DNA from: Ruegeria lacuscaerulensis
GTDB lineage: Bacteria; Pseudomonadota; Alphaproteobacteria; Rhodobacterales; Rhodobacteraceae
DNA: 64,000 bases
Assembly (NCBI RefSeq): GCF_013034685.1
Contig: NZ_WQGO01000003.1
Span: 124,001-188,000, forward strand
Direction: 5' to 3'
Positions 33,442 through 42,039 of the stretch are shown here, piece after piece. Each line of letters starts with the position of its first letter. Position 1 is the stretch's first letter. The position numbers and the translations under genes are program-made. The notes beneath the pieces are model-generated. The model was not told where the DNA came from. It saw nothing but the letters and a program-made list of their open reading frames with translations, and ran no database searches.

Positions 33442-34394
33442 GGTGTGATGACGACCTTGCCTGTGGCCGCACGGTCCCTCAGCAGTTGCAGGCCTTGCGC
33501 GGCCTCGGTCAGGGGCAGGGTATGGCTGATATGGGGTTTGATTTTCCCCTCCGAATGCCAGCGAAATAGGGTGGCGAAGCTGTCCTGCACGATCTGAGGG
33601 CGGAATCTCAGATAGCCGCCGATGTAAAAGCCGATGACAGTCAAGTTCTTGACCAGAAGGTGATTGGCGGGGATTTGTGGCACGTCGCCGCCCGCGAACC
33701 CGATGGGCAGCAGACGGCCCTCGGGATTAGTGGCACGAAAGGCGGCCTGGAACACGTCGCCGCCGATGGCGTCATAGACCACATCGGCGCCACCCAATTC
33801 CTTCACGCGCGACCGAAGATCTTCGGAGGCGTCAATCAGGTGATCGGCTCCTGCGGTGCGCGCGACCTCCAGCTTTTCCGCCCCGCGCGCCTGCGCAATC
33901 ACCGTGGCCCCCATCAACTTGCCGATTTCGACAGCCGTCAATCCGACGCCACCAGCAGCCCCTGTGACCAGCAAGGTTTCACCCGGCTGCAATCGGGCGC
34001 GGTGATCCAGCGCAATGTGACTGGTTCCATATGCAATTTGGATGGCGGCGGCGTCCTCAAAGCTCGTCGAAGCGGGTAGGGGGATCGCACGATCTGCGTC
34101 GAACACCCCAAATTCCGCCAAACCGCCCTGACCTGAATAGACAGCCACACGATCCCCTACGGACAAGGTTGTCACATCCGGGCCAAGCTGATCGACAACA
34201 CCAGAAATTTCCATCCCTTGCGTGAAGGGGGCTGAGGGGGTGTCCTGATAGGTGCCCTTCTGCATCAGCAGATCCGCGAAGTTCAGACCGCAGGCCTTGA
34301 TGGCGACGCGAATCTGCCCCGGACCGGGGTCAGGGAGCGCGATATCGCACAGCTGAGCGTCCGCGCCTTTCGATGAGATTCTGTAGGCCAGCAT
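33438..34394 (-). CDS. Quinone oxidoreductase, zinc-free MDR family
   Basis: The 318-residue NADPH:quinone oxidoreductase/crotonase-side MDR enzyme has an N-terminal GroES-like domain (YRISSKGADAQLCDIALPDP, then CGLNFADLLMQKG). The Rossmann loop is VTGAAGGVGLTAVEIGKLMG. Zinc-binding Cys are absent, as in quinone reductases. It overlaps the LysR gene tail to tail by four bases. The true acceptor may be a quinone or an enoyl-type substrate. Confidence 0.9.
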   Translation of the reverse strand: MLAYRISSKGADAQLCDIALPDPGPGQIRVAIKACGLNFADLLMQKGTYQDTPSAPFTQGMEISGVVDQLGPDVTTLSVGDRVAVYSGQGGLAEFGVFDADRAIPLPASTSFEDAAAIQIAYGTSHIALDHRARLQPGETLLVTGAAGGVGLTAVEIGKLMGATVIAQARGAEKLEVARTAGADHLIDASEDLRSRVKELGGADVVYDAIGGDVFQAAFRATNPEGRLLPIGFAGGDVPQIPANHLLVKNLTVIGFYIGGYLRFRPQIVQDSFATLFRWHSEGKIKPHISHTLPLTEAAQGLQLLRDRAATGKVVITP

Positions 34395-34728
34395 AGAGGT
34401 GCTCCGTGATTTTGGGCGGAGTAGATTCGTTTTCTGGTTGAATTGTCAATCAGTGACCTTGCGCGCAAAAAACTGGCACGAACGCTAATATATACATAAT
34501 GCAATAAACATAGAGGTATTATGTGTGCGCATCGCACAACCACAAATCCTTACCCTTGAAATCTTACTCAACCTTCTTGAAAAAAAACGCAAATAGGGCA
34601 ATAGTGCGCTATGGTGCTGATTTGGGGGCATGTTCCAACTTAGTGAGCGGTTAAGAACTGCTCGTTAGTTATGCGATGATGAAATATATCGCACGTCCCC
34701 GGTAGTTGTGTAGTAGAGGAGAATACCA
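34395..34728. promoter_or_regulatory. AT-rich 334-base spacer with three TGCG/CGCA dyads before the XRE regulator
   Basis: No gene is visible. The region is much more AT-rich than its surroundings. It holds TGTGCG-CAT-CGCACA (34524-34538, perfect arms), ATAGTGCGCTAT (34601-34612, imperfect) and TGCGAT-N10-ATCGCA (34672-34693, perfect arms) close to the ribosome-binding site AGAGGAG. The shared TGCG core suggests operators for one regulator, possibly the XRE protein itself. Confidence 0.45.
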
Positions 34729-35100
34729 ATGACCCATCACGTCGATGTCCATGTGGGCAAGCGCGTCCGGCATCGCCGCTGGCTGATTGGAATGACCCAG
34801 CAGCAACTGGCGCAGCAAGTTGGTATCAAGTTCCAGCAGATTCAGAAATACGAAACGGGTGCGAACCGCATCAGTGCGTCGCGTTTGTGGGACATCGCCG
34901 AAGCGCTGGATGTTCCGGTCAGCTTTTTCTTCGAAGGTTTGGAAGAGGCTGAGAAGGAAACCTCAAGCAAGAAATCGGTGCCTGCTGATCTGATGGGAGA
35001 CAAAGAGGCGTTGGATCTGGTTCGGTCCTACTATGCGATCCCGGAAAACCAGCGCCGTCGACTGTTCGAACTGGCGCGTGTTCTTAGCGACGTTGCCTGA
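34729..35100 (+). CDS. XRE-family helix-turn-helix regulator
   Basis: The 123-residue protein has a cro/CI-type HTH in about residues 9-63 (IGMTQQQLAQQVGIKFQQIQ then YETGANRISASRLWDIAEAL). An acidic linker with EEAEKETSSKK and a short helical C-terminal domain (DKEALDLVRSYYAIPENQRR) follow. This compact form is common in Rhodobacteraceae, but its targets are unknown. The ATG follows AGAGGAGAATACC. hisN starts 44 bases downstream. Confidence 0.9.
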   Translation: MTHHVDVHVGKRVRHRRWLIGMTQQQLAQQVGIKFQQIQKYETGANRISASRLWDIAEALDVPVSFFFEGLEEAEKETSSKKSVPADLMGDKEALDLVRSYYAIPENQRRRLFELARVLSDVA

Positions 35101-35144
35101 TTAAGCGGGTTGACTTTGATGCGTGTGCCCCGCACGGGTAGCGC

Positions 35145-35936
35145 ATGACACTGCCTATTCTGACCGATCTGGACGTAGCAGAAGAAATGGCCGACGCAGC
35201 GCGCGCGGCCATTCTTCCGTTTTTCCGCCAAGCAAATCTGGAAACCTCGAACAAGCTGTCACAGGGGTTCGATCCGGTGACGATCGCCGATCGTGAGGCC
35301 GAGCGTGTAATGCGCGACATTCTGGCCAAACATCGCCCTGATGACGGAATTTTGGGAGAAGAATTCGGTCAGGTGCAGGGCAGCAGCGGCAGAACCTGGG
35401 TCTTGGACCCGATCGACGGCACGCGCGGGTTCATCAGCGGGACACCCACATGGGGTGTTCTGATTGCGCTCAGCAGCGCTGACGGGCCGATCATGGGGGT
35501 CATTGATCAGCCATATATTGGTGAGAGGTTCGTGGGCTCGATCGATATCGCGCAGGTCAGCGGACCCACGGGAACCCGGCCTTTGGACACGCGGGCGACA
35601 ACCTCGCTGGCTCAGGCCATCGTGTTTACCACTTTCCCCGAGGTCGGCACCCCGGAAGAACGCGCCGGGTTCGAGGCCGTGGCGCGGCACGCGCGCCTCA
35701 CGCGATATGGCATGGATTGCTACGCCTATGCCTTGCTGGCCGCCGGGCAGGTGGATCTGGTGATCGAGGCCGGTTTGCACGCCTATGACATCCAGGCACC
35801 CATAGCCGTGATCGAGGCGGCTGGCGGCATCGTCACCGACTGGCAGGGTGGTCCCGCCCACAACGGCGGTCGCGCACTGGCAGCGGCCAATGCCGATCTG
35901 CACGCCGCTGCGCTGGATATCTTGCGCCAATACTGA
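35145..35936 (+). CDS. hisN: Histidinol-phosphatase, inositol-monophosphatase family
   Basis: The 263-residue Mg-dependent phosphatase would remove phosphate from L-histidinol phosphate in histidine biosynthesis. It contains the IMPase motifs LGEEFG, WVLDPIDGTRGFISG and the C-terminal YDIQAPIAVIEAAGG. The HisN name fits the GTRGFI variant found in actinobacterial and alphaproteobacterial HisN. A general inositol monophosphatase cannot be excluded. Confidence 0.87.
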   Translation: MTLPILTDLDVAEEMADAARAAILPFFRQANLETSNKLSQGFDPVTIADREAERVMRDILAKHRPDDGILGEEFGQVQGSSGRTWVLDPIDGTRGFISGTPTWGVLIALSSADGPIMGVIDQPYIGERFVGSIDIAQVSGPTGTRPLDTRATTSLAQAIVFTTFPEVGTPEERAGFEAVARHARLTRYGMDCYAYALLAAGQVDLVIEAGLHAYDIQAPIAVIEAAGGIVTDWQGGPAHNGGRALAAANADLHAAALDILRQY

Positions 35937-36053
35937 ATCCGGTTGCCCGGACCTGCCCGGTCGGTTATTTTCTGACCGGTTGGTTCTTACGCCCGTTTTC
36001 CGCCAGCCCGCATTCTCCAAGCATGAGACGGGTTGATGCGACGGAGGGGCGAG

Positions 36054-37388
36054 ATGACCGAAATCCTTATCAAACACGCAGATACCATCCTCACGATGGA
36101 TGACACGCGCCGCGAATTGCGCGGGGCCGATATTCTGATCCAAAACGGTCAGATTGCGCAGATCGGGCGGCGCCTGACCACGACCGGAGAAATCCATGAC
36201 GCGTCAGGATGCGTGGTGACACCTGGTTTGGTGAATACACATCACCATCTTTACCAAACCCTAACCCGCGCCGTACCTGGCGGGCAGGATGCGCTGCTCT
36301 TTGGTTGGCTGAAAACGCTCTACCCCATCTGGGCACGGTTCGGACCGGATGAAATGTTTACCTCAGCCCAGATTGGGTTGGCCGAATTGGCACTGTCAGG
36401 CTGTACACTTAGCTCGGACCACTTGTACCTCTACCCCAACGGTGCACGGCTGGACGACACCATCGCCGCCGCCGTCGAGGTCGGCCTGCGTTTCCACCCG
36501 ACCCGCGGCGCGATGAGCATCGGTGAAAGCGATGGTGGCCTGCCCCCGGATGCGCTGGTTGAAACCGAGGATGCAATCCTCAACGATATGATCCGCGTCG
36601 TCGACGCCTTTCATGACGCGTCCGAGGGCGCAATGTGCCGGGTCGGCCTGGCTCCATGCTCTCCGTTTTCGGTTAGCCGTGACCTGATGCGCGACACAGC
36701 CGTACTGGCGCGAGACAAGGGCGTGATGCTGCACACTCATCTTGCCGAAAACGATGAGGATATCGCCTATTCCCAAGCGCAATTCGGCTGCCGCCCCGGT
36801 CAATACGCCGAAGATCTGGGCTGGACCGGCCCCGATGTGTGGCACGCCCATTGCGTCAAGCTGGATAAGGCCGAGATCGACCTATTCGCCCGCACACAGA
36901 CCGGCGTTGCCCATTGCCCCTGTTCAAACTGTCGGCTGGGCTCAGGGATCGCGCCGGTTCGGAAAATGCGCGATTGTGGCGTGCCAGTTGGGCTGGGCGC
37001 GGATGGCTCGGCCAGCAATGACAATGGCAGCTTGGTGCTCGAGGCGCGACAGGCCATGCTCCTCCAACGGGTCGCCAATGGCGCGGATGCGATGTCCTCC
37101 CGCGTGGCGCTTGAAATCGCAACCCGAGGCGGTGCTGATGTCCTCAACCGCCCCGATTGCGGCCGGTTAGCGCCGGGCAAACGCGCAGATATCGCCATCT
37201 GGGACATAGGCGGTATCGAAAGCGCAGGCAGTTGGGACCCGGCGGCGCTGTTGCTGTCCGGGCCGATGAAGGTGAAACATTTGTTCGTCGAAGGCCGCCA
37301 AATCGTGCGCGGCGGGGCTATCACCACTCTGGACCTGCCACGTGTGATCGAACGGCAGAACGCGCTGGCGCGAGCCCTGCAAAGCTGA
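36054..37388 (+). CDS. 8-oxoguanine deaminase (amidohydrolase, ATZ/TRZ-like)
   Basis: The 444-residue metal-dependent amidohydrolase has the metal-binding NTHHHLYQTLTRAV near residue 62, HTHLAENDED, WHAHCVKL and the late Asp in GLGADGSASND. This form, with GGQDALLFGWLKTLYPIW after the first motif, matches 8-oxoguanine deaminases, which salvage or detoxify oxidised guanine. Related deaminases (hydroxyatrazine or isoxanthopterin) are close. The start ATG follows GGAGGGGCGAG. It is convergent with guanine deaminase, 59 bases apart. Confidence 0.82.
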   Translation: MTEILIKHADTILTMDDTRRELRGADILIQNGQIAQIGRRLTTTGEIHDASGCVVTPGLVNTHHHLYQTLTRAVPGGQDALLFGWLKTLYPIWARFGPDEMFTSAQIGLAELALSGCTLSSDHLYLYPNGARLDDTIAAAVEVGLRFHPTRGAMSIGESDGGLPPDALVETEDAILNDMIRVVDAFHDASEGAMCRVGLAPCSPFSVSRDLMRDTAVLARDKGVMLHTHLAENDEDIAYSQAQFGCRPGQYAEDLGWTGPDVWHAHCVKLDKAEIDLFARTQTGVAHCPCSNCRLGSGIAPVRKMRDCGVPVGLGADGSASNDNGSLVLEARQAMLLQRVANGADAMSSRVALEIATRGGADVLNRPDCGRLAPGKRADIAIWDIGGIESAGSWDPAALLLSGPMKVKHLFVEGRQIVRGGAITTLDLPRVIERQNALARALQS

Positions 37389-37447
37389 AACTCTTCTTCT
37401 GTTCAAAAATACCTCCGCCGGAGGCATGCGCCGCAAGGCGCATTCCC
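37389..37447 (+). repeat. Hairpin-rich intergenic module, copy 1
   Basis: This spacer between two convergent deaminase genes starts CTTCTTCTGTTCAAAAATACC and carries two dyads, CCTCCGCCGGAGG and TGCGCC-GCAA-GGCGCA. A related module in the opposite orientation lies at 58796-58860. It may be a dispersed repeat or a bidirectional terminator. Confidence 0.5.
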
Positions 37448-38740
37448 TCACGCGACAGCGGCCCCACCGATCCAAACCTCGGCAATGGCGCGATCATCCC
37501 CCATCATGATGGTCGGGAAGATCGCCTCCCATATATCATCCGCACAAGCCTCGCGCTGCGCGATGGCCGGGGTCGAGGCCAGATCAAGCACGACCAGATC
37601 CGCCTCCATCCCCAGTGCGATATTGCCAATCCGATCGTCCAACCGCAGCGACCGCGCCGATCCGACCGTGCCCAACCACAACAGTTGCGCCGCATGCAGA
37701 GGCGCGCCGCGCAGTTGCCCGATCTCATAGGCCGAGGCCATTGTGTGCAGCATCGAGAAACTCGACCCGCCGCCCGTATCCGTGGCCAACCCGACCCGAT
37801 GCCCGTCATGCATCAATCCGGTCATATCGAACAGGCCCGAGCCAATGAAGGTGTTCGAGGTCGGGCAATGGATCAGCGCCGCGTCCACCTCGCGCAGGCG
37901 GTCGCGCTCGCGCGCCTCCAGATGGATGACGTGGCCATAGACCCCATGCGAACCCAGAAGACCGAATTTCTCGTAAGTATCCAGATAGTCGCGCGCCTCG
38001 GGAAACAACTCGCGGACCCAGGCGATTTCATCCGTTTGTTCACTCAGATGGGTCTGCATTAGACAATGAGGGTGCTCGGCCCACAGCGCGCCCATCGCCT
38101 CAAGCTGTTCAGGTGTGGATGTCGGTGAAAACCGCGGTGTGATAGCATAGGTTAAACGGTCAACACGATGCCATTTCTCTAGCAATGCCTCCGATTGGTC
38201 ATAGGCCGTTTTCGCAGTGTCCCGCAGCCCCTCGGGCGCGTTGCGGTCCATGCAGGTCTTGCCTGCCACCACACGCTGGTTGCGTGCTTGTGCAGCCGCA
38301 AAGAACGCATCGACGCTTTCGGGGTGAATGGTGCAAAAGCTGCACATCGTCGTGGTGCCATGGGCCGCTGTTAGGTCCAGATAGCGGTTTGCAATTTCGG
38401 CGGCATAGGTCGGGTCGCCGAACTTCATCTCTTCGGGGAAGGTATAGGTGTTCAACCAGTCGATCAGACGCTTACCCCAGCTGGCAATCATCGCGGTCTG
38501 TGGATAGTGCACATGCGCGTCCACAAATCCGGCCATGATCACGTGCTGGCCGTGATCGACCACCTGCGCGTCGGGATGCGCAGAGCGCAGCGTATCGGCA
38601 TCACCCACCGCGGCGATATGGCCACCCTCGACCACCACTGCTTCGCTGAACTCAACGGCGTCGGTTGGCTCGCCCTCGAACGGGGAACCGGTAAAGCTGA
38701 GCACACGCCCTTTCAGCAGCGTTTTCTGCGCCATTTTCAT
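37448..38740 (-). CDS. guaD: Guanine deaminase
   Basis: The 430-residue zinc amidohydrolase converts guanine to xanthine. Metal-binding motifs are VDAHVHYPQTAMIASWG near residue 74, MQTHLSEQTDEI, GHVIHLEARE and ATDTGGGSSFSML, all characteristic of GuaD. Two ATGs lie six bases apart at the start; the first has GGAG four bases upstream. Convergent with the 8-oxoguanine deaminase gene, it forms a purine-salvage pair. Confidence 0.93.
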   Translation of the reverse strand: MKMAQKTLLKGRVLSFTGSPFEGEPTDAVEFSEAVVVEGGHIAAVGDADTLRSAHPDAQVVDHGQHVIMAGFVDAHVHYPQTAMIASWGKRLIDWLNTYTFPEEMKFGDPTYAAEIANRYLDLTAAHGTTTMCSFCTIHPESVDAFFAAAQARNQRVVAGKTCMDRNAPEGLRDTAKTAYDQSEALLEKWHRVDRLTYAITPRFSPTSTPEQLEAMGALWAEHPHCLMQTHLSEQTDEIAWVRELFPEARDYLDTYEKFGLLGSHGVYGHVIHLEARERDRLREVDAALIHCPTSNTFIGSGLFDMTGLMHDGHRVGLATDTGGGSSFSMLHTMASAYEIGQLRGAPLHAAQLLWLGTVGSARSLRLDDRIGNIALGMEADLVVLDLASTPAIAQREACADDIWEAIFPTIMMGDDRAIAEVWIGGAAVA

Positions 38741-38875
38741 TCATCTCCGCCTGTATGGGACCGTCAAATAGCATAGGCGCGGGAAACTTCTGGGTAAATC
38801 GGCGCATTGTCATTGTTTTCCGGTAGCTGCTTCTTCTATTTAAAGGGCAATGACCGAAGGATAGCGGGGGCAGAC

Positions 38876-40270
38876 ATGACCACAGGCATTGACGAACCCC
38901 AAGTCGAGTCGACCGGTGACGACGACGTTTATGCGCTGGACCCGAAGGCTATCACGGCAATTCTTTATGCTGTCGATGTGGATGACCGCGACAAGCTGGT
39001 TGAGCTTATGGAGCCGCTGCACGCCGCTGACATCGCCGACCTTCTGGAACAGATCAACCCGTACGACCGCGCCCAGCTGATCCGGCTGTATGACAAAGAG
39101 TTTGACGGCGACATCTTGTCCGAACTTGACGAGGCCGTGCGGGAAGAGATCATCGGCATTCTCAAGCCCGACGTTCTCGCCGACGCCGTGCGCGAGATGG
39201 AAAGCGACGATGTCGTCGACCTGCTGGAGGACCTCGAAGAGCCGCAGCAAGAGGCCATTCTGGACGCGCTGGAGGATTCCGAGCGGATCGCGGCAGAGCA
39301 AGCGCTGTCTTACCCCGAGAACTCGGCCGGTCGCCTCATGCAGCGCGAAGTGGTCATGTCGCCCGAACATTGGACGGTGGGTCAGGCCATCGATTTCATG
39401 CGCGCCAATGACGATTTGCCCGAGCAATTCTACTATGTCGTCATGGTCGATCCGCGCCTGAAACCTGTGGCGCAGGTGACACTGGGCAAGCTTATGGCGG
39501 CGCGCCGCGAAGTGCGGCTGGCCGATCTGGCCGATGAAGAGCTGCACATTATTCCGGTCGATCAGGATGAAGAGGACGTGGCCTATGCGTTCAACCAGTA
39601 CCACCTGATCTCGGCCCCGGTGGTGGATGCTGATGGGCGGTTGGTTGGTGTCATTACCATCGACGACGCCATGGTGGTTCTGGATGAAGAGCACGAGGAA
39701 GATATCCTGCGTTTGGCTGGGGTTAGCGACGAAAGCTCAATCTCGGACAGTGTGGCGGATACCAGCAAGCGACGGCTGCCGTGGTTGGCGGTGAATCTGT
39801 GCACGGCGATCTGTGCCTCGCTGGTGATTTCGCAATTCGAGGCAGCAATTGATCAGCTGGTGGCGCTGGCGATCCTGATGCCGATCGTGGCCTCGATGGG
39901 GGGCAATGCAGGTACGCAGTCGCTTACAGTCGCGGTGCGAGCGCTGGCGACGCGCGACCTGACCAACGCCAACGTGATGAGGGTGATCCGGCGGGAATTG
40001 CTGGTGGGACTTCTGAACGGGCTGTGTTTTGCCATCGTGCTGGGCACAGTTGGGATGATGTGGTTTGATTCTCCGATGCTGGGTGTCGTGATCGGGTCGG
40101 CCTTGGTCGTGAACATGGTCATCGCGGGGTTTGCGGGTACGGTAGTACCGGTGGTGCTGGATCGTCTGGGCGTTGACCCGGCGCTGGCGTCGGGGACCTT
40201 TGTGACGACGACAACGGATGTCATGGGGTTTTTCATCTTTCTGGGACTTGCCAGCGTGGTGCTACTGTGA
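38876..40270 (+). CDS. mgtE: Magnesium transporter MgtE
   Basis: The 464-residue homodimeric Mg2+ channel has an N-terminal MgtE-N superhelical domain (about residues 30-135), a CBS pair (about 140-260) that senses cytoplasmic Mg2+, and five transmembrane helices from about 285. The selectivity region MPIVASMGGNAGTQSLTVAV is intact. The ATG follows GCGGGGGCAGAC. Its stop overlaps the next gene start by four bases (GTGA). Confidence 0.96.
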   Translation: MTTGIDEPQVESTGDDDVYALDPKAITAILYAVDVDDRDKLVELMEPLHAADIADLLEQINPYDRAQLIRLYDKEFDGDILSELDEAVREEIIGILKPDVLADAVREMESDDVVDLLEDLEEPQQEAILDALEDSERIAAEQALSYPENSAGRLMQREVVMSPEHWTVGQAIDFMRANDDLPEQFYYVVMVDPRLKPVAQVTLGKLMAARREVRLADLADEELHIIPVDQDEEDVAYAFNQYHLISAPVVDADGRLVGVITIDDAMVVLDEEHEEDILRLAGVSDESSISDSVADTSKRRLPWLAVNLCTAICASLVISQFEAAIDQLVALAILMPIVASMGGNAGTQSLTVAVRALATRDLTNANVMRVIRRELLVGLLNGLCFAIVLGTVGMMWFDSPMLGVVIGSALVVNMVIAGFAGTVVPVVLDRLGVDPALASGTFVTTTTDVMGFFIFLGLASVVLL

Positions 40271-40824
40271 CCGATCTGACCGAAATCAAAGCCGCCGCGC
40301 GCAAGGCGGCCTTTGCGCGTCGAAAGGCTGCCTTTGACGCGCGACTTCCCGGTGCGGCAGGGCGTTTGTCCGAAGTGTTGGCCGGGCACCGGGGCGTGCC
40401 GATCTCGGGCTACATGCCCATCCGCACCGAGATTGATCCGCTGCCCGCCATGGCCGAGGCTTCGGCCTATGGTCCGGTCGGCGTGCCCGTGATCCAAGCT
40501 GCCGCGCAGCCGCTGAAGTTTTCGCACTGGACCCCCGAAGGCGCTCTAAAAGACGGCCCTTTCGGGGCCAAGGTGCCGGAGGTCGACGATTATTTTGACC
40601 CGGAAATCCTGATCGTGCCGCTGGTGGCCTTTGATGCGCAGGGTGGACGGCTGGGCTATGGCGGTGGTTTCTATGACCGCACGCTGGAGGGACTGCGCGC
40701 CAAACGCCCGACACTGGCCATTGGTTTCGCCTTTGACGCACAAGAGGCCGAGGGCCTGCCGCTGGAGCCGACCGATCAGCCCTTGGACATGGTGATCACG
40801 GAAAGCCGGGTTCTGACGTTTTAA
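40267..40824 (+). CDS. 5-formyltetrahydrofolate cyclo-ligase
   Basis: The 185-residue ATP-dependent enzyme converts 5-formyl-THF to methenyl-THF. The family is shown by ISGYMPIRTEIDPLPAM and the ATP/folate loop GRLGYGGGFYDRTL. It starts with GTG overlapping the mgtE stop, so it is translationally coupled to mgtE. Known homologues are often near 6S RNA or ymdB genes; the ymdB-like gene lies 320 bases on. Confidence 0.93.
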   Translation: MTDLTEIKAAARKAAFARRKAAFDARLPGAAGRLSEVLAGHRGVPISGYMPIRTEIDPLPAMAEASAYGPVGVPVIQAAAQPLKFSHWTPEGALKDGPFGAKVPEVDDYFDPEILIVPLVAFDAQGGRLGYGGGFYDRTLEGLRAKRPTLAIGFAFDAQEAEGLPLEPTDQPLDMVITESRVLTF

Positions 40825-40830
40825 CGCCGC

Positions 40831-41058
40831 TCACCCCGCATGGTTTTCGCGGAAATACTCCCACGCATCCAAATCGCGCCCATCGGGCAGGGTACACCGC
40901 CCTGTTTGGCCGTCGGCCCCGTCGACAATGCGATAGTCGCCGCCGCTTTCAACACAGAACGTCGCCGCAGGGTTGGCCAGTTGTACCGAGTTGTCGGACT
41001 CAGGTTCGCATGCGGCTAGGGGGATCAGAAGAAGGGCAAGCAGGTACAGGCGGGTCAT
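40831..41058 (-). CDS. DUF333 lipoprotein
   Basis: The 75-residue exported lipoprotein has the signal MTRLYLLALLLIPLAACEPE (lipobox LAAC, Cys17). Its mature DUF333 domain includes NPAATFCVESGG, TGRCTLPDGR and DAWEYFREN, with two Cys probably in a disulfide. The function of DUF333 is unknown; some homologues are labelled putative hemolysin without strong support. It is convergent with the folate gene, six bases apart. Confidence 0.88.
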   Translation of the reverse strand: MTRLYLLALLLIPLAACEPESDNSVQLANPAATFCVESGGDYRIVDGADGQTGRCTLPDGRDLDAWEYFRENHAG

Positions 41059-41144
41059 GAAACGCTCCGATGAATGGTATTGGCAGTTTATGACCTGAGT
41101 TTAACCACTTGTGCTCGTCTATTGCCACACTTAGGACGGTTCGT

Positions 41145-41960
41145 ATGAGGATACTTTTTCTGGGTGACGTCATGGGCCGCGCCGGGCGTGCGGCGATCCA
41201 ACAGCATCTGCCACGTCTGCGCGACGAATGGCGGCTGGATTTTGTTGTGGTGAATGGCGAGAATGCCTCGAACGGGATGGGGCTGACCGGCGATCACGCC
41301 AAGCTGCTGCTGGATGCCGGCGCCGATTGCCTGACGCTGGGCGATCACGCGTTCGACCAGAAAGATATGCTTCAATTCATCGAGAAAGAGTCCCGCATCG
41401 TGCGGCCGGTAAATTTCGCCAAAGGCGCGCCGGGGCGGGGGCATCGCCTGTATACCGCGCCGGGCGGGCGCAAGGTTCTGGTGGTGCAGGTGCTGGGGCA
41501 GGTCTTCATGAAACGGCCCTTTGATGATCCGTTTTCGGCCATTGAGCCGATCCTGAAATCCCACCCGCGCGGTGGTCAGGCGCAAGCAATCATTGTCGAC
41601 ATGCATTGTGAGGCCACGTCCGAGAAGATGGCCATGGGTCACTATTGCGACAAACGGGCCAGCCTTGTGGTCGGCACGCATACCCATGTGCCGACGGCAG
41701 ATGCGCAGATTCTGCCAAATGGAACCGCCTATCTGACCGACGCGGGGATGTGTGGCGACTACGACTCGGTCATCGGCATGGACAAGGTTGAACCGATGCG
41801 CCGCTTTATCACCGGGATGCCCAAAGCCCGATTTACGCCCGCCAATGGCGAGGCCACGCTGAGCGGCGTGTTTGTCGAGACTGACGACCGCACCGGAGAG
41901 GCAAAATCTGTGCAAATGGTGCGCGTTGGCGGGCGTTTGCAGCAAGCGGGGCCGCAGTAA
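41145..41960 (+). CDS. YmdB-family metallophosphoesterase
   Basis: The 271-residue protein matches the YmdB/TIGR00282 metallophosphoesterase family, some of which hydrolyse 2',3'-cyclic nucleotides. Metal ligands are visible in MRILFLGDVMGRAG (D8), VVVNGENASNG (E40, N41), LTLGDHAFD and IVDMHCEATSEKMA, with the late GTHTHVPTAD. The ATG follows AGGACGG. It stands 86 bases from the DUF333 gene start (divergent). Confidence 0.92.
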   Translation: MRILFLGDVMGRAGRAAIQQHLPRLRDEWRLDFVVVNGENASNGMGLTGDHAKLLLDAGADCLTLGDHAFDQKDMLQFIEKESRIVRPVNFAKGAPGRGHRLYTAPGGRKVLVVQVLGQVFMKRPFDDPFSAIEPILKSHPRGGQAQAIIVDMHCEATSEKMAMGHYCDKRASLVVGTHTHVPTADAQILPNGTAYLTDAGMCGDYDSVIGMDKVEPMRRFITGMPKARFTPANGEATLSGVFVETDDRTGEAKSVQMVRVGGRLQQAGPQ

Positions 41961-42039
41961 GGCTTGCTCTGCCCCTTCCAATGCGTGAAACTGCCTGACG
42001 AGCGCGCAGCTCGGGTCAGGGTTCGGACATAAACCAAGA

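Noticed and set aside
38741..38875. Possible Mg-sensing leader (M-box-like) upstream of mgtE
   Set aside because: The spacer is short and shows none of the conserved M-box elements I would expect.
38840..39694. 284-codon minus-strand frame opposite mgtE
   Set aside because: It mirrors the mgtE coding frame, has no family resemblance and no translation signal.
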